The notes beneath the pieces were generated by a model. It was not told where the DNA came from. It did not search any database and was given only the letters and a program-made list of their open reading frames with translations. Source: Chitinophagaceae bacterium (GTDB taxonomy: Bacteria > Bacteroidota > Bacteroidia > Chitinophagales > Chitinophagaceae). From it: a stretch of DNA of 64,000 nt. A program made the translations under genes and the position numbers. Within the stretch, counting starts at the first letter, position 1. Each line of letters opens with the position of its first letter. Positions 44,729 to 54,680 of this stretch are shown piece after piece. The stretch lies in NCBI GenBank assembly GCA_016786845.1, contig JAEUVB010000016.1, forward strand, positions 124,001 to 188,000, written 5' to 3'.

Positions 44729-45637
44729 TCAACCTATCCTTGCGTTCATATACGCTCTGGGACTCATCCGATAATGCTTCTTAAACACTTTGCTAAAAGA
44801 TTGAACATCTGCGAAATGCAAGCGCATCGCGATCTCCGTCCAGGTATATTGTGCGGTATGAAACAGACGAATGGCTTCCTGCAATTTCAATCCGATGAGA
44901 TACTGATGGGGACTAATTCGAAAGGTTTCTTTAAATAAATGGAAGAATCTGAATTCCGAGAGAAAAATACTTTGAGCCAATTCCTTCATGCTGATCTGAG
45001 AATAGACCATGTCGTGCAAATGGTTTCTTGCCTGCAGCATTTTTTCGTAGAGTTCCGTACGGGTACTTTTTCTGATCACCGGAATATTTTGATACGCCTT
45101 CAAATAGGGAAGTTGATGGAAGAGTAATTGACGGATAAATTCACATTCCATTTCTTGCAGGGAGCCAATGTTTCCGGATTTGATTTGATGAAATAAATCC
45201 CACATGTATTGATGGAGCAATGGGCCGGATCGATAGCGGACAAACAATTGTTCTTCCAGAAAAAAGGATTTTTTATCCATTTCATCCGAAAGTCCGGAAG
45301 GATTGAGAAACGCCGATATCGCTTGCTGTAACAGGTCTGTATGGATATCAATGCATACGCCCAAATCATCTTCCCTCGCTTCGTTGATACTCACTTCGCA
45401 GGTCTCGTGATTATTGGCCAACAGATATTCTCCGGGCGACAGGATCACTTCCTTCTTGCCGTTGAAATAAATTTCTTTCCCTTGAAGGTTGTATTTGAAA
45501 GAAACCTGGCTGAGTTGAATGTTCTTATTCAGTTGACGAATTTCAGATACCCGAAATGGAAATTGACGGATGTGTGAAACCACATCACTCCAATTGTATT
45601 CATTCAGCAGGGTAGTATTCCGATCCTGAGCATTCAT
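44729..45637 (-). CDS. AraC-family transcriptional regulator
   Basis: The protein has 302 residues from ATG 45637. The N-terminal part (about 1-190) has a cupin-like sensor segment with 'EVILSPGEYLLANNHETCEV'. The C-terminal AraC domain has two helix-turn-helix units, 'ISMKELAQSIFLSEFRFFHL' and 'WTEIAMRLHFADVQSFSKVF', ending 'HYRMSPRAYMN'. I chose 45637 over in-frame ATGs at 45721 and 45664 because the box TACTTTCG (45642-45649) ends 4 nt before it. It is divergent from an outer-membrane receptor gene and likely controls that gene and the PDZ-hydrolase after it. The ligand is unknown. Confidence 0.88.
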   Translation of the reverse strand: MNAQDRNTTLLNEYNWSDVVSHIRQFPFRVSEIRQLNKNIQLSQVSFKYNLQGKEIYFNGKKEVILSPGEYLLANNHETCEVSINEAREDDLGVCIDIHTDLLQQAISAFLNPSGLSDEMDKKSFFLEEQLFVRYRSGPLLHQYMWDLFHQIKSGNIGSLQEMECEFIRQLLFHQLPYLKAYQNIPVIRKSTRTELYEKMLQARNHLHDMVYSQISMKELAQSIFLSEFRFFHLFKETFRISPHQYLIGLKLQEAIRLFHTAQYTWTEIAMRLHFADVQSFSKVFKKHYRMSPRAYMNARIG

Positions 45638-45641
45638 ATTC

Positions 45642-45649
45642 CGAAAGTA
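45642..45649 (-). promoter_or_regulatory. -7 box TACTTTCG for the AraC gene
   Basis: The minus strand reads TACTTTCG, one mismatch from TAnnTTTG. Only GAAT separates it from the ATG at 45637. Confidence 0.4.
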
Positions 45650-45765
45650 GGCTCTGGCTTTCATAGCTTTTGGATGGAAATGATTAAAGGCATAAAAAGG
45701 AGATTGAAAGGAAAAAAGCAATTATAGACAAGAAACAGCAATGGCATCACGCATAGCTTTGAATC

Positions 45766-45773
45766 TAAATTTG
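45766..45773 (+). promoter_or_regulatory. -7 box TAAATTTG for the outer-membrane receptor gene
   Basis: TAAATTTG matches TAnnTTTG and ends 5 nt before the ATG at 45779. A second perfect box, TAGCTTTG, lies at 45754-45761, so either could be used. Confidence 0.5.
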
Positions 45774-45778
45774 ATCCT

Positions 45779-48199
45779 ATGCGTTATATCATGGTGGCGA
45801 TCCTGATTTGGACCTTTATTCAGCATACCAGTGCACAATCCGGTAACATCACAGGCTCATTGAGTGGCCAAACAGTAGGCGAACAGTATACCCTTAAACT
45901 GATGAAGGCATCAGATTCATCCCTGTATAAATTGGAAATCGTGGAAGGAAAATCAGCTTTTCAATTTGAACAGATTCCTTACGGTAATTGGTTTATTCAG
46001 GTTTGCCGGATGCAAAAGATTCTCTATAGTAGTCCTGTATTCGCACTCCAGACGCCTGAATACCAAACAGATCCCTTAGTACCGGGAAGCTCAGAAATTG
46101 CGATCAAGGAGGTTAAGGTGCTTGGCGAGAAAAACCTGTTGGAAAAGAAAACCGATAAACTCATCTTTCATGTCGACCGGTCTCTCGAAGCGCCCGGCAA
46201 TGATGCCCTGATGGTGCTGCAAAAGGCGCCCGGTATTTCTGTAGACCCCAATGGCAGAGTGTCTATGCGCGGAAAATCGGGGGTGATTGTGATGGTCAAC
46301 GGAAAACCCACTTATCTCAGCGGAGAGCAACTGGCTTCTTTATTGCGAAGCACTACCGCGGCACAGATCGCTAAAATTGAGATCATCAGCAATCCTTCAT
46401 CCCGCTATGATGCCGAAGGTAATGCGGGCATCGTGAATATTATTCTGCGAAAAGATCAGCGCCGGGGAAGCCATGGAGCTGTGACACTCAGCTATGGCAA
46501 AGGCCGGTATAAAAAAAGTAATCAAAGTATCTCATTGAATCACCGGCAGAAAAAATTCAATGGGTTTGCGTCCTATAATTTTGTGGCCAATACCGGATTC
46601 AATGATCTGCGACTGTATCGCAAATTTTCAGACCAAGGCGTATTGCAAGGCGCTTATCGTCAACAAAATTATTTGTTGTTTCCCTTTTACAATCATAGCA
46701 CCCGCATAGGCGTCGACTATACAAAATCATCTAAAACCACTTTCGGTGTTTTGTTTACCGGCCTCCTGAATACCGTAAAGCCCAATGGAAGCAATAAAAC
46801 CGATATTGAGGATTCACTCCTGCATAGACGTTCGTATTATACCACACAAAACCAATCTAAAGACCTGTGGTATAGCTACGGAATGAATTTAAATGTGAAA
46901 CACAGTTTCGATAGTTTAGGTCGGGAATTAACTGCAGATGCCGACTATATCCGTTTTGGCAGTACCACCCGTCAATACTTTACTACACGATACTACAATC
47001 TGTTGGATGAAGAAGTGAATTCGCCCTATTTGCTTCGTGGCTTGCTGGATGGCCAATTGCAAATCATATCGCTGAAAGCAGATTACACTCAACCGCTTGG
47101 ACAAGGCAAGCTGGAAGCCGGTTTGAAATCCAGTTATGTGAACAATGATAATCAACTTGCATTTTATGATGAAACTCAGGGTGGTTCTGTCTTTGATTCA
47201 AGCCAGAGTAATCATTTTATCTATCAGGAAAATATCCATGCCGGATATGCCAATTATTCCTTCGAGAAAAACGGTTATTCATTGCAAGGCGGATTGCGGA
47301 CAGAACAAACCGTGATGCATGGTCTTCAGAAAATGAATGCGCAAACCTTTGACCGGAATTTCTGGCAATTATTCCCCTCTCTTTTTATCAATAAAAAACT
47401 ATCCTCCAAACATGAGATGGGCCTGTCTTTAAGCAGGAGAATACAACGTCCCACTTATGAACAAATGAATCCATTCAAGTTCTTCATCGATCAAAGTACC
47501 TACAAAGTGGGTAATCCATGGCTCATGCCACAGAATACTTATCTGATCGAACTCACCCATCAATATCAGCAGCAATTCATGACCACCCTTTCAGCAGGCA
47601 TCACGCATAAGAGTATCACTGAAGTATTAATTCCGGAAGAGGGTAAGAATAATATGACGATACAGACCCATCGGAATATCAATCGACAATATTTGTATTC
47701 CCTTGGCTTTACTGCACCACTAAAAATTTGTTCCTGGTGGCAATCCAATACGGATGCGACGACATACTATTCCTTATACTCCGGCGAATTGTCCGGTCAA
47801 ACCATACATTCAGGGACCCTTTCCTTTAATGCGAAAACAGTTCATACCTTTACCTTACCGGAATCCTTTCTGGTTCAAGTGGATGGATTCATTCAATATC
47901 GCGAAAAATATTCCTTTTCAACCTTAAGCACATTTGGCGCAGTGAATTTGAGTATACAAAAAAGTGCCTGGAATAAAAAAGCCAGTATCCGCCTGTCGGC
48001 CAATGATTTATTTTATACATCCCGCTTTAAAGGATCTTCTCATTATACCAATTATCATGAAGACTTTGCCGTACAGCGCGACTCCAGACAGATTTTATTA
48101 GCCCTTAGTTATCGATTTGGAGATAGTCATCTCCCTGCATTCAGAAGAAGAACGGGCGGTGCGGAAGATGAAAAACAAAGAGCCGGAAAAAATGTATAG
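45779..48199 (+). CDS. TonB-dependent-receptor-like outer-membrane barrel (OMP_b-brl_3 type)
   Basis: The 806-residue protein has a signal peptide (1-19, ending 'TSAQ'), a carboxypeptidase-regulatory-like domain (about 22-100), a plug domain (about 115-215) with 'LMVLQKAPGISVDPNGRVSM', 'MVNGKPTYLSGEQL' and 'YDAEGNAGIVNIILRK', and a beta barrel to the end. This layout is that of the Bacteroidota OMP_b-brl_3 group, TonB-linked proteins whose cargo is mostly unknown. There is no SusD partner. The end overlaps the PDZ-hydrolase start by 8 bp. It is divergent from the AraC gene. Confidence 0.9.
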   Translation: MRYIMVAILIWTFIQHTSAQSGNITGSLSGQTVGEQYTLKLMKASDSSLYKLEIVEGKSAFQFEQIPYGNWFIQVCRMQKILYSSPVFALQTPEYQTDPLVPGSSEIAIKEVKVLGEKNLLEKKTDKLIFHVDRSLEAPGNDALMVLQKAPGISVDPNGRVSMRGKSGVIVMVNGKPTYLSGEQLASLLRSTTAAQIAKIEIISNPSSRYDAEGNAGIVNIILRKDQRRGSHGAVTLSYGKGRYKKSNQSISLNHRQKKFNGFASYNFVANTGFNDLRLYRKFSDQGVLQGAYRQQNYLLFPFYNHSTRIGVDYTKSSKTTFGVLFTGLLNTVKPNGSNKTDIEDSLLHRRSYYTTQNQSKDLWYSYGMNLNVKHSFDSLGRELTADADYIRFGSTTRQYFTTRYYNLLDEEVNSPYLLRGLLDGQLQIISLKADYTQPLGQGKLEAGLKSSYVNNDNQLAFYDETQGGSVFDSSQSNHFIYQENIHAGYANYSFEKNGYSLQGGLRTEQTVMHGLQKMNAQTFDRNFWQLFPSLFINKKLSSKHEMGLSLSRRIQRPTYEQMNPFKFFIDQSTYKVGNPWLMPQNTYLIELTHQYQQQFMTTLSAGITHKSITEVLIPEEGKNNMTIQTHRNINRQYLYSLGFTAPLKICSWWQSNTDATTYYSLYSGELSGQTIHSGTLSFNAKTVHTFTLPESFLVQVDGFIQYREKYSFSTLSTFGAVNLSIQKSAWNKKASIRLSANDLFYTSRFKGSSHYTNYHEDFAVQRDSRQILLALSYRFGDSHLPAFRRRTGGAEDEKQRAGKNV

Positions 48200-49523
48200 A
48201 CTACTTTTCATATTCGGAATATGGTTTGTTCAAACGAATATTCTATTTGCTCAAATGCCTGAACGCAAAGCCATGCTCGGGCTGAGAATTCATACCGTAG
48301 ACGGAGCTCAACAAGTAGATTCCATTGTAGCCGGTTCTACAGCGGCAAAAGCCGGTATACAAAAACAAGATCTGATCACCCAATTCAATGGATTGCCGGT
48401 GCCCCAAACAGAAGATTTTCTCCGTAGAGCTTCTGAAGTGCGTTCACGCGAAACAGTTCACTTTACGGTGAAACGCAAAGGCAAGCTGCTAGAGTTAAGC
48501 ACCTCCGCCATAGCGCGTCCTTACCTCGAACTGTCCGGAGCGGATGTGCGTTACGGGTGGCTCTCTGCTGTGGGATGTAACATTCGGAAAATCGTCTATG
48601 TTCCTAAAGGCCAATCAAGAACGCCCGGCATTTTTTTCGTCCCCGGTTACAACTGTGGGAGTATTGAAAACTATCCCGACAACTTTAATGGTAAAATGAT
48701 CGAAGCCTGGGTGAAGGCCGGTTTCACCGTTTATACTTTGGAGAAATCGGGCCTGGGTGATAGCTATGGATGCAAACCCTGTGTGGAAGTAGATCTGCAA
48801 AATGATATTGAATTGTTTGAGCAGGGACTGAAGGATTTTATGGCACTGAAAGAAATCGATCCGAATCATATTTTTATTTGGGGTCATTCTATGGGCGGTA
48901 TCATTGCCCCCCTCATCGCACAGCATACCCCCGTAAAAGGCATCATGGTTTTTGGAACGGTGTTCAGACCCTGGAGTGAGTTTTTACCGGAAATGCATCG
49001 GGTTCAAAAACCATTATTGGATAGCATCAGTTTGGCCGATGCAGAAATCTTCGTTCGAAATATGCATCAGATTTATGATGAGTTTTTCCTTCAAAAAAAA
49101 TCACCCGAAGAATTGCATCGTAATCCCAAGTATAAATCCCTGGTAGAATCTGAATTGGAATATATGCCGGGTAAGACATCAATGTGGGGAAGGCATTGGC
49201 GGTTTTGGCAACAATTAGATTCTATTGATCTGGCCGCGGCCTGGGAAAATATAGATGCGCAAGTATTGGTCATGCACGGGGCATCTGATTTCATTCAATG
49301 TTCAGCGTTAGAACCCTATCTCATCCATGAGGCCGTCAACCATGCTCATCCCGGAAATGCTACCCTCAAAATCATTCCGGATATCGATCATTTGATGATG
49401 AAGAGTAAAGATTTCAAGGAAGCCGCACGAAATATGAATGAGAAAGCTTATTTAAACGGCAACTTTAACCCGGCTCTGGCGGAAGAAACAGTCCGATGGA
49501 TGAATAGCCGGATGTTGAAATGA
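48192..49523 (+). CDS. Secreted PDZ-domain alpha/beta hydrolase
   Basis: The protein has 443 residues from ATG 48192 (MYRLLFIFGIWFVQ), with a signal peptide ending 'NILFAQ'. An in-frame ATG at 48168 is possible. A PDZ domain comes first (about 25-100; 'VDSIVAGSTAAKAGIQKQDL' is the PDZ core), then an alpha/beta hydrolase with 'GIFFVPGYNC' (oxyanion region), 'IFIWGHSMGGIIAP' near 240 (nucleophile Ser), 'VMHGASDFIQ' (acid) and 'PDIDHLMM' near the end (His). It is an unusual pairing of domains. The start overlaps the upstream receptor gene by 8 bp, so the two are made together; it may process what the receptor handles, which is inference. Confidence 0.87.
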   Translation: MYRLLFIFGIWFVQTNILFAQMPERKAMLGLRIHTVDGAQQVDSIVAGSTAAKAGIQKQDLITQFNGLPVPQTEDFLRRASEVRSRETVHFTVKRKGKLLELSTSAIARPYLELSGADVRYGWLSAVGCNIRKIVYVPKGQSRTPGIFFVPGYNCGSIENYPDNFNGKMIEAWVKAGFTVYTLEKSGLGDSYGCKPCVEVDLQNDIELFEQGLKDFMALKEIDPNHIFIWGHSMGGIIAPLIAQHTPVKGIMVFGTVFRPWSEFLPEMHRVQKPLLDSISLADAEIFVRNMHQIYDEFFLQKKSPEELHRNPKYKSLVESELEYMPGKTSMWGRHWRFWQQLDSIDLAAAWENIDAQVLVMHGASDFIQCSALEPYLIHEAVNHAHPGNATLKIIPDIDHLMMKSKDFKEAARNMNEKAYLNGNFNPALAEETVRWMNSRMLK

Positions 49524-49550
49524 ATGTTTATCTTTAATTAAAAATATCAA

Positions 49551-49964
49551 ATGGCCATTTCATTCTCAGCCACTAAAGAAAGTCCTCTGGTTTTGCAGAC
49601 ACCTCCCGGAACTTCAGATTATACCATGCATCGTGATGTCAATAAAGAGGGTATCGATGTTTTGGTTTGTACCGTAGGCAAAACGGTTTTACACTATGAT
49701 GCCCGTTGTTTAGATGATCTCTATGCCATGTTGAAAGCACACGGCGATTGGATGGATCTCGGTGGTGCAGACGAACAGAAACCGGCAAAGGAAGGGACGG
49801 TAGAAGCATGGGGAAGATCCTCAGACAATCCGGTAGGTGGTTGGTATGGCTTGAAAAAAGGACTGCGCGGTCGCTTTGGTGTTTATGTGCCACCCTTGAT
49901 GGAAGCCCTGGGAAAAGCAGAAATGACCCACGATGCGAAGAACAACCGCATGCGGGCTATATAA
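49551..49964 (+). CDS. Small conserved protein of unknown function
   Basis: I do not recognise the family with certainty. The 137-residue protein has no signal peptide. It is likely cytoplasmic, with 'EGIDVLVCTVGKTVLHYDAR', 'DLYAMLKAHGDWMDLGGAD', 'EGTVEAWGRSSDNPVGGWYG' and 'KKGLRGRFGVYVPPLMEALG' as conspicuous blocks rich in Gly and Trp. A partial box TATCTTTA (one mismatch) about 20 nt upstream could allow separate transcription; otherwise it is the last gene of the receptor/PDZ-hydrolase unit. It converges with sdhB. Confidence 0.75.
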   Translation: MAISFSATKESPLVLQTPPGTSDYTMHRDVNKEGIDVLVCTVGKTVLHYDARCLDDLYAMLKAHGDWMDLGGADEQKPAKEGTVEAWGRSSDNPVGGWYGLKKGLRGRFGVYVPPLMEALGKAEMTHDAKNNRMRAI

Positions 49965-50010
49965 AAATACGACAAGAATATAATTTAAGAATCGGTGGTC
50001 TTCACATGAA

Positions 50011-50769
50011 CTACAAGCTCATTTGCGCATTGATGTACTCGCGATTCAGTCGGGCAATATTGGAAATGGAAATCTCCTTCGGACATTCCGCTTCACAAGC
50101 ACCGGTATTGGTACAGGCGCCAAAGCCCTCTTTATCCATTTGAGCCACCATATTCATGACGCGTGTATTGCGTTCAGGTTCTCCTTGCGGTAAAAGCGCA
50201 TATTGTGAAACTTTTGCCGATACAAAGAGCATCGCACTGGCATTCTTACAGGCTGCCACACAAGCACCGCAACCGATACAAGCTGCAGCTGCAAAGGAAG
50301 CATCCGCTTTATCTTTATCAATCGGCAGCGCATTGCCATCTTGTGCATTTCCGGTATTGACACTCACAAATCCTCCTGCTTGCTGAATGCGATCGAAGGA
50401 ACTACGGTCAACCGTAAGGTCTTTGATGACCGGAAATGCCTGAGCACGCCAAGGTTCTACAGTGATGGTTTCACCATCCTTGAAAGCGCGCATATGGAGC
50501 TGACAGGTAGTTGTCCCTTGCCAAGGGCCGTGAGCGCGACCGTTGATATGCATGCTGCACATTCCGCAAATACCTTCACGACAATCGTGGTCGAAAGCAA
50601 TAGGATCCTTTCCTTCATTGATCAGCCTTTCATTCAGCACATCAAACATTTCGAGGAAACTCATTTCCGTGGAAATATTCTCGGCTTTATACGTTTCGAA
50701 ACGGCCACTGTCTTTAGCGTTTTTCTGACGCCATACTTTGAGGTTGAGGTTTATAGTTGAATGTTGCAT
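50011..50769 (-). CDS. sdhB: Succinate dehydrogenase/fumarate reductase iron-sulfur subunit
   Basis: SdhB carries electrons between the flavin of SdhA and the membrane heme/quinone of SdhC. The 252-residue protein has the [2Fe-2S] ligands in '[20 protein letters not shown]' near residue 62, and the [4Fe-4S] and [3Fe-4S] ligands in '[18 protein letters not shown]' near 160 and '[16 protein letters not shown]' near 222. It is the last gene of sdhC-sdhA-sdhB on the minus strand, 140 bp after sdhA. The three-subunit set is the type B enzyme of Bacteroidota, acting as succinate oxidase or fumarate reductase with menaquinone. Confidence 0.95.
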   Translation of the reverse strand: MQHSTINLNLKVWRQKNAKDSGRFETYKAENISTEMSFLEMFDVLNERLINEGKDPIAFDHDCREGICGMCSMHINGRAHGPWQGTTTCQLHMRAFKDGETITVEPWRAQAFPVIKDLTVDRSSFDRIQQAGGFVSVNTGNAQDGNALPIDKDKADASFAAAACIGCGACVAACKNASAMLFVSAKVSQYALLPQGEPERNTRVMNMVAQMDKEGFGACTNTGACEAECPKEISISNIARLNREYINAQMSL

Positions 50770-50909
50770 GGATATTGTTTTAGAACACGGATAGAACAGA
50801 TTAGTTGATGTATACTGATTTATCTTGTGTTGTGCTTATTGTTTTTTAAAATGATAATCAAATATTTTTAGTTTGAATGGTGTTTTCAATCCTTTAAATC
50901 CGTGTTCTA

Positions 50910-52886
50910 TTACTTATAATTTCTTTGACTCGGATGAATCACATCATACACCAGGTCTTCTTTATGAAGTTGCCATCCTTCTTTCCCTTTATTTTCCCAT
51001 GCAGCTACATACATAAATTGGTCATCCTGACGCAGGGCTTCACCTTCTTCAGTTTGATATTCTTCACGGAAATGACCGCCGCAACTTTCTTCACGATTTA
51101 AGGCATCGATACACATCAATTCGCCCAATTCGAGGAAGTCCGCTACACGGCCTGCCTTTTCCAATTCAGGATTGAATTCATCTGCCGTACCGGGCACACG
51201 CACATCTTTCCAGAATTCTTCACGAAGGGCACGAATTTCTGTAATCGCTTGTTTTAACCCTTCAGCATTACGCGCCATACCACATTTATCCCACATGATT
51301 TTACCAAGCTGCTTGTGGAAATAATCTACACTATGTTGTCCTTTGATATTGATAAAGTGATTGATTTGTTCGCGAACCGCTTGTTCTGCATCTTCAAATG
51401 CTTTTTGATTCGTGTCGATCTTCGGAGTGCGAATTTCATCGGCAAGATAATTACCTATGGTATAAGGGATCACGAAATAACCGTCCGCCAATCCTTGCAT
51501 GAGGGCGCTGGCACCCAAACGATTGGCACCATGATCACTAAAGTTTGCTTCACCCAAGGCATAGAGTCCGGGTACATTGGTCATCAATTCATAATCGACC
51601 CACAATCCACCCATGGTATAGTGTACTGCCGGATAGATCCGCATTGGAATTTCATAAGGATTTTCTCCGGTAATCTTTTCGTACATGTCGAAGAGGTTGC
51701 CGTATTTTTCTTTGACCACCTCTTTGCCCAAGCGAATTATCGTTGCTTCGTCGGCATTAGAAATTCCTTGTTTATTGAGTTCGATTTTTCCGTAACGGAT
51801 AATCGCCGCTGCATAATCGAGATAAACCGCCATTTTGCTGGCACCGACGCCATAACCGGCATCGCAACGTTCTTTCGCCGCACGACTGGCAACATCACGG
51901 GGAACGAGGTTTCCGAAAGCAGGATATCGGCGTTCTAAATAATAATCACGTTCTTCTTCAGGAATTTCATTGGGTTTACGTGTATCTCCTTGTTTCTTAG
52001 GCACCCAAATACGTCCATCGTTCCGAAGCGATTCGCTCATCAATGTCAGTTTACTCTGATGATCGCCACTTACAGGGATGCAAGTCGGATGGATTTGTGT
52101 GAAACAAGGATTGCCGAAATAAGCGCCTTTTTTATGAGCCTTCCAGGCTGCCGTCACGTTACTTCCCATGGCATTGGTACTCAGGAAGAAGACGTTCCCG
52201 TATCCGCCGGTACACAACAATACTGCGTGTGCACCATGTCGTTCGATTTCACCGGTAATGAGGTTACGGGCAATGATGCCACGGGCTTTGCCATCAATCA
52301 CCACTACATCCAGCATTTCATGACGGGTATATTCTTTAATTTTTCCTAAAGCCACCTGACGCATTTGTGCGCTATAGGCTCCGAGTAGTAATTGTTGTCC
52401 GGTTTGTCCGGCTGCGTAAAAAGTTCTTTGTACCTGAGTACCGCCAAATGAACGATTGCTTAGTAAACCGCCATACTCGCGGGCAAAAGGTACACCCTGA
52501 GCCACACACTGGTCGATGATGCTTCCGCTCACTTCGGCCAGACGATGCACATTGGCTTCACGAGCGCGGTAATCGCCTCCTTTAATGGTATCGTAAAAGA
52601 GACGAAATACACTGTCACCATCATTCTGATAGTTTTTAGCAGCATTGATACCACCTTGTGCAGCAATGGAGTGAGCACGACGACCACTATCCTGGAAACA
52701 AAAGGTCTTGACATTATAACCCAGTTCGGCCAGGGTTGCTGCCGCAGAAGCTCCGGCTAAACCGGTTCCGACCACTATGATATCGATACTGCGTTTGTTG
52801 GCCGGGTTCACCAGTTTACAAGTACTTTTATAGGTTCCCCATTTCTGGGCTAATTCACCGGCGGGTATTCTAGAGTTTAAAGGCAT
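50910..52886 (-). CDS. sdhA: Succinate dehydrogenase/fumarate reductase flavoprotein subunit
   Basis: SdhA holds FAD and oxidises succinate or reduces fumarate. The 658-residue protein has the dinucleotide fold '[20 protein letters not shown]' near residue 35, the His that binds FAD covalently in '[20 protein letters not shown]', '[20 protein letters not shown]' near 450 and the catalytic '[11 protein letters not shown]' region. It lies 30 bp after sdhC. Its length is standard for the B-type, longer than E. coli SdhA. Confidence 0.96.
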   Translation of the reverse strand: MPLNSRIPAGELAQKWGTYKSTCKLVNPANKRSIDIIVVGTGLAGASAAATLAELGYNVKTFCFQDSGRRAHSIAAQGGINAAKNYQNDGDSVFRLFYDTIKGGDYRAREANVHRLAEVSGSIIDQCVAQGVPFAREYGGLLSNRSFGGTQVQRTFYAAGQTGQQLLLGAYSAQMRQVALGKIKEYTRHEMLDVVVIDGKARGIIARNLITGEIERHGAHAVLLCTGGYGNVFFLSTNAMGSNVTAAWKAHKKGAYFGNPCFTQIHPTCIPVSGDHQSKLTLMSESLRNDGRIWVPKKQGDTRKPNEIPEEERDYYLERRYPAFGNLVPRDVASRAAKERCDAGYGVGASKMAVYLDYAAAIIRYGKIELNKQGISNADEATIIRLGKEVVKEKYGNLFDMYEKITGENPYEIPMRIYPAVHYTMGGLWVDYELMTNVPGLYALGEANFSDHGANRLGASALMQGLADGYFVIPYTIGNYLADEIRTPKIDTNQKAFEDAEQAVREQINHFINIKGQHSVDYFHKQLGKIMWDKCGMARNAEGLKQAITEIRALREEFWKDVRVPGTADEFNPELEKAGRVADFLELGELMCIDALNREESCGGHFREEYQTEEGEALRQDDQFMYVAAWENKGKEGWQLHKEDLVYDVIHPSQRNYK

Positions 52887-52916
52887 ATGAGTAAGAATAA
52901 ATAATATGAATAAAGA

Positions 52917-53588
52917 CTAAGCGATCCAACCGAAATACATAGCTATCGGCATCATGGCAAAAGCCAAACAAATGAGGATGCTATAGATAAAACCGGCATT
53001 TCGGATCATACCATTGTATTTAGGACTATTGATACCTAATGTTTGAAAAGCACTGCTGAAACCATGAAGTAAATGCCAGCACAAAGAGATCACGCCGATA
53101 AGATAAACGACAACGACCCATTCTTTGCTGAAAGCGTTCTTCATTTCTTCAAATAAGTTATGTTCGGCATCTCCATGAGCATAGAGCGCCATTTTAGTAC
53201 CCCACCAGAAATGAGATAAGTGGATCACTAAAAAGATCAGCAGCAAACTGCCTAATATGCCCATACTGCGACTATACCACTTGCTGGTTGCGTTACCTGG
53301 ATTGACCGCATACTTGACCGGTCGTTTGCTGTTATTCTGGCTCCAAAGCATGAGGCCTTGAACAATATGCAGGATAAACCCGATAAACAAACCGATTTCA
53401 ATCAATCGAAGAATATAGTTATGACTCAGGAAATGGGCATAGAAATTGAACATTTCACCATGGTCATTAAAAAAAATCATGCCATTGACGGTGGCATGAA
53501 CGATGAGAAATAAGATTAAAGAGATTCCGGTGATGGCCATTACCAGTTTGCGGCCAATCGATGAGGTGAAGTATTCTTTCCAGGTCAT
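52917..53588 (-). CDS. sdhC: Succinate dehydrogenase cytochrome b558 subunit
   Basis: The 223-residue protein has five membrane helices (about 12-32, 55-80, 105-125, 150-172, 195-218) and histidines in 'ILFLIVHATVNG', 'FILHIVQGLML', 'FLVIHLSHFWWG' and 'LCWHLLHGFSSAF', which would bind two b hemes and form the menaquinone site. It is the first gene of the operon, with a perfect TATCTTTG box 26 nt before its ATG. Confidence 0.94.
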   Translation of the reverse strand: MTWKEYFTSSIGRKLVMAITGISLILFLIVHATVNGMIFFNDHGEMFNFYAHFLSHNYILRLIEIGLFIGFILHIVQGLMLWSQNNSKRPVKYAVNPGNATSKWYSRSMGILGSLLLIFLVIHLSHFWWGTKMALYAHGDAEHNLFEEMKNAFSKEWVVVVYLIGVISLCWHLLHGFSSAFQTLGINSPKYNGMIRNAGFIYSILICLAFAMMPIAMYFGWIA

Positions 53589-53614
53589 GAGCTATTATAT
53601 TGTTACGAGAAGCG

Positions 53615-53622
53615 CAAAGATA
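53615..53622 (-). promoter_or_regulatory. -7 box TATCTTTG for the sdhCAB operon
   Basis: The minus strand reads TATCTTTG, a perfect TAnnTTTG match, 26 nt before the sdhC start. Confidence 0.65.
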
Positions 53623-53732
53623 TTAAACCGAGAGCGATTAAGCAATAAAGAGCGTAAATACAGTATTGGTCATTTCTTTACTGACCTCGCAACAACCGCC
53701 GGACTATTTGTGATCAAGGCTTACAATCCATA

Positions 53733-54680
53733 TTAATCTCCCGTTCGTTTATAAAACCGTATTGTACACTCATATTCTGACTGAACGGGCATTTTTTCCT
53801 TCATCGCCGGCCGCCAGGCTTTCATCTTGTATAATGCCATAGCCATCCGTAATCGACAATCTTCATCGGCTGCAGAACGAATCTCAACTTGTTGCAGCGT
53901 ACCATCCTTTTGCACAATGCAACGAATATGGATATCCTGTAGTTTTAATGCGGATTCGAAGCAGGGCACTTTTGCATAGAGAACCTTGCGCAAAGAAACC
54001 GGCGGACGGGCATAAGTATATGACGGATAATAGCGTACCCTTTTCCCTGTTTCGCTATACTGTTTCGAAGACGTTTGCCGTCCATTGCGATAAAATTCCT
54101 TTCGTTTCAATTGCCCATTGAAAAAATATTCGGATTGTTCGCCTTCCCGACGGCCGGCGATAAATCGCTGTATGCTTCGAACCTGCCCGGACCGGAAAAA
54201 ATATTCTGTCCAAATGCCGGTTTTTAGATCCTGAGCATCGAAATAACCTTTACGCAGCACAGACCCGGAAAGGGAATCGCAGGTGGTCATTGAATATCCG
54301 GAACCCGGGGTGTACTCCCGTCTTTCCCGTATCCGTGGACTATGATCAAAGTATTCGGTCCAAATACCGGTTTTAAATCCCATATGATAGTTGCCTGCAA
54401 GAACACGATGTCCGCAAGTATCATAACTCACCGTTTCACCTTCCCGAATGACCCCGGTGGGCGAAGTATAATGAACCTGCTGAAGGCATCGGCCATTCAT
54501 GAAATAATCGTCAAATCTCCAGAGACTGTCTGCATCTAAGGTCCGTATGCGGTAGTATACGGCTTGTTCGCGGGACACGGTCCTATACTCAGCCGATAAA
54601 TACAAGGTGTCTGTTTTTGTTTGTGCAGAAATGACCGACCAAGGCCAAATAGACAGCATGATGGCTGTTATACGATTCAT
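53733..54680 (-). CDS. MORN_2-repeat protein with TonB C-terminal-like domain
   Basis: The 315-residue protein has an N-terminal signal ('ITAIMLSIWPWSVISAQ'), about six MORN_2/YwqK-type repeats ('NYHMGFKTGIWTEYFDH', 'DLKTGIWTEYFFRSGQVRSI', 'EYFFNGQLKRKEFYRNGRQ') between about residues 60 and 215, and a C-terminal domain of 90 residues ('DIHIRCIVQKDGTLQQVEI' then 'AMALYKMKAWRPAM') that matches the TonB_C fold common in Bacteroidota periplasmic proteins. The repeats resemble the giant protein at 39648-42941. A tandem-repeat tract lies upstream at 54915-55033. Confidence 0.85.
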   Translation of the reverse strand: MNRITAIMLSIWPWSVISAQTKTDTLYLSAEYRTVSREQAVYYRIRTLDADSLWRFDDYFMNGRCLQQVHYTSPTGVIREGETVSYDTCGHRVLAGNYHMGFKTGIWTEYFDHSPRIRERREYTPGSGYSMTTCDSLSGSVLRKGYFDAQDLKTGIWTEYFFRSGQVRSIQRFIAGRREGEQSEYFFNGQLKRKEFYRNGRQTSSKQYSETGKRVRYYPSYTYARPPVSLRKVLYAKVPCFESALKLQDIHIRCIVQKDGTLQQVEIRSAADEDCRLRMAMALYKMKAWRPAMKEKMPVQSEYECTIRFYKRTGD

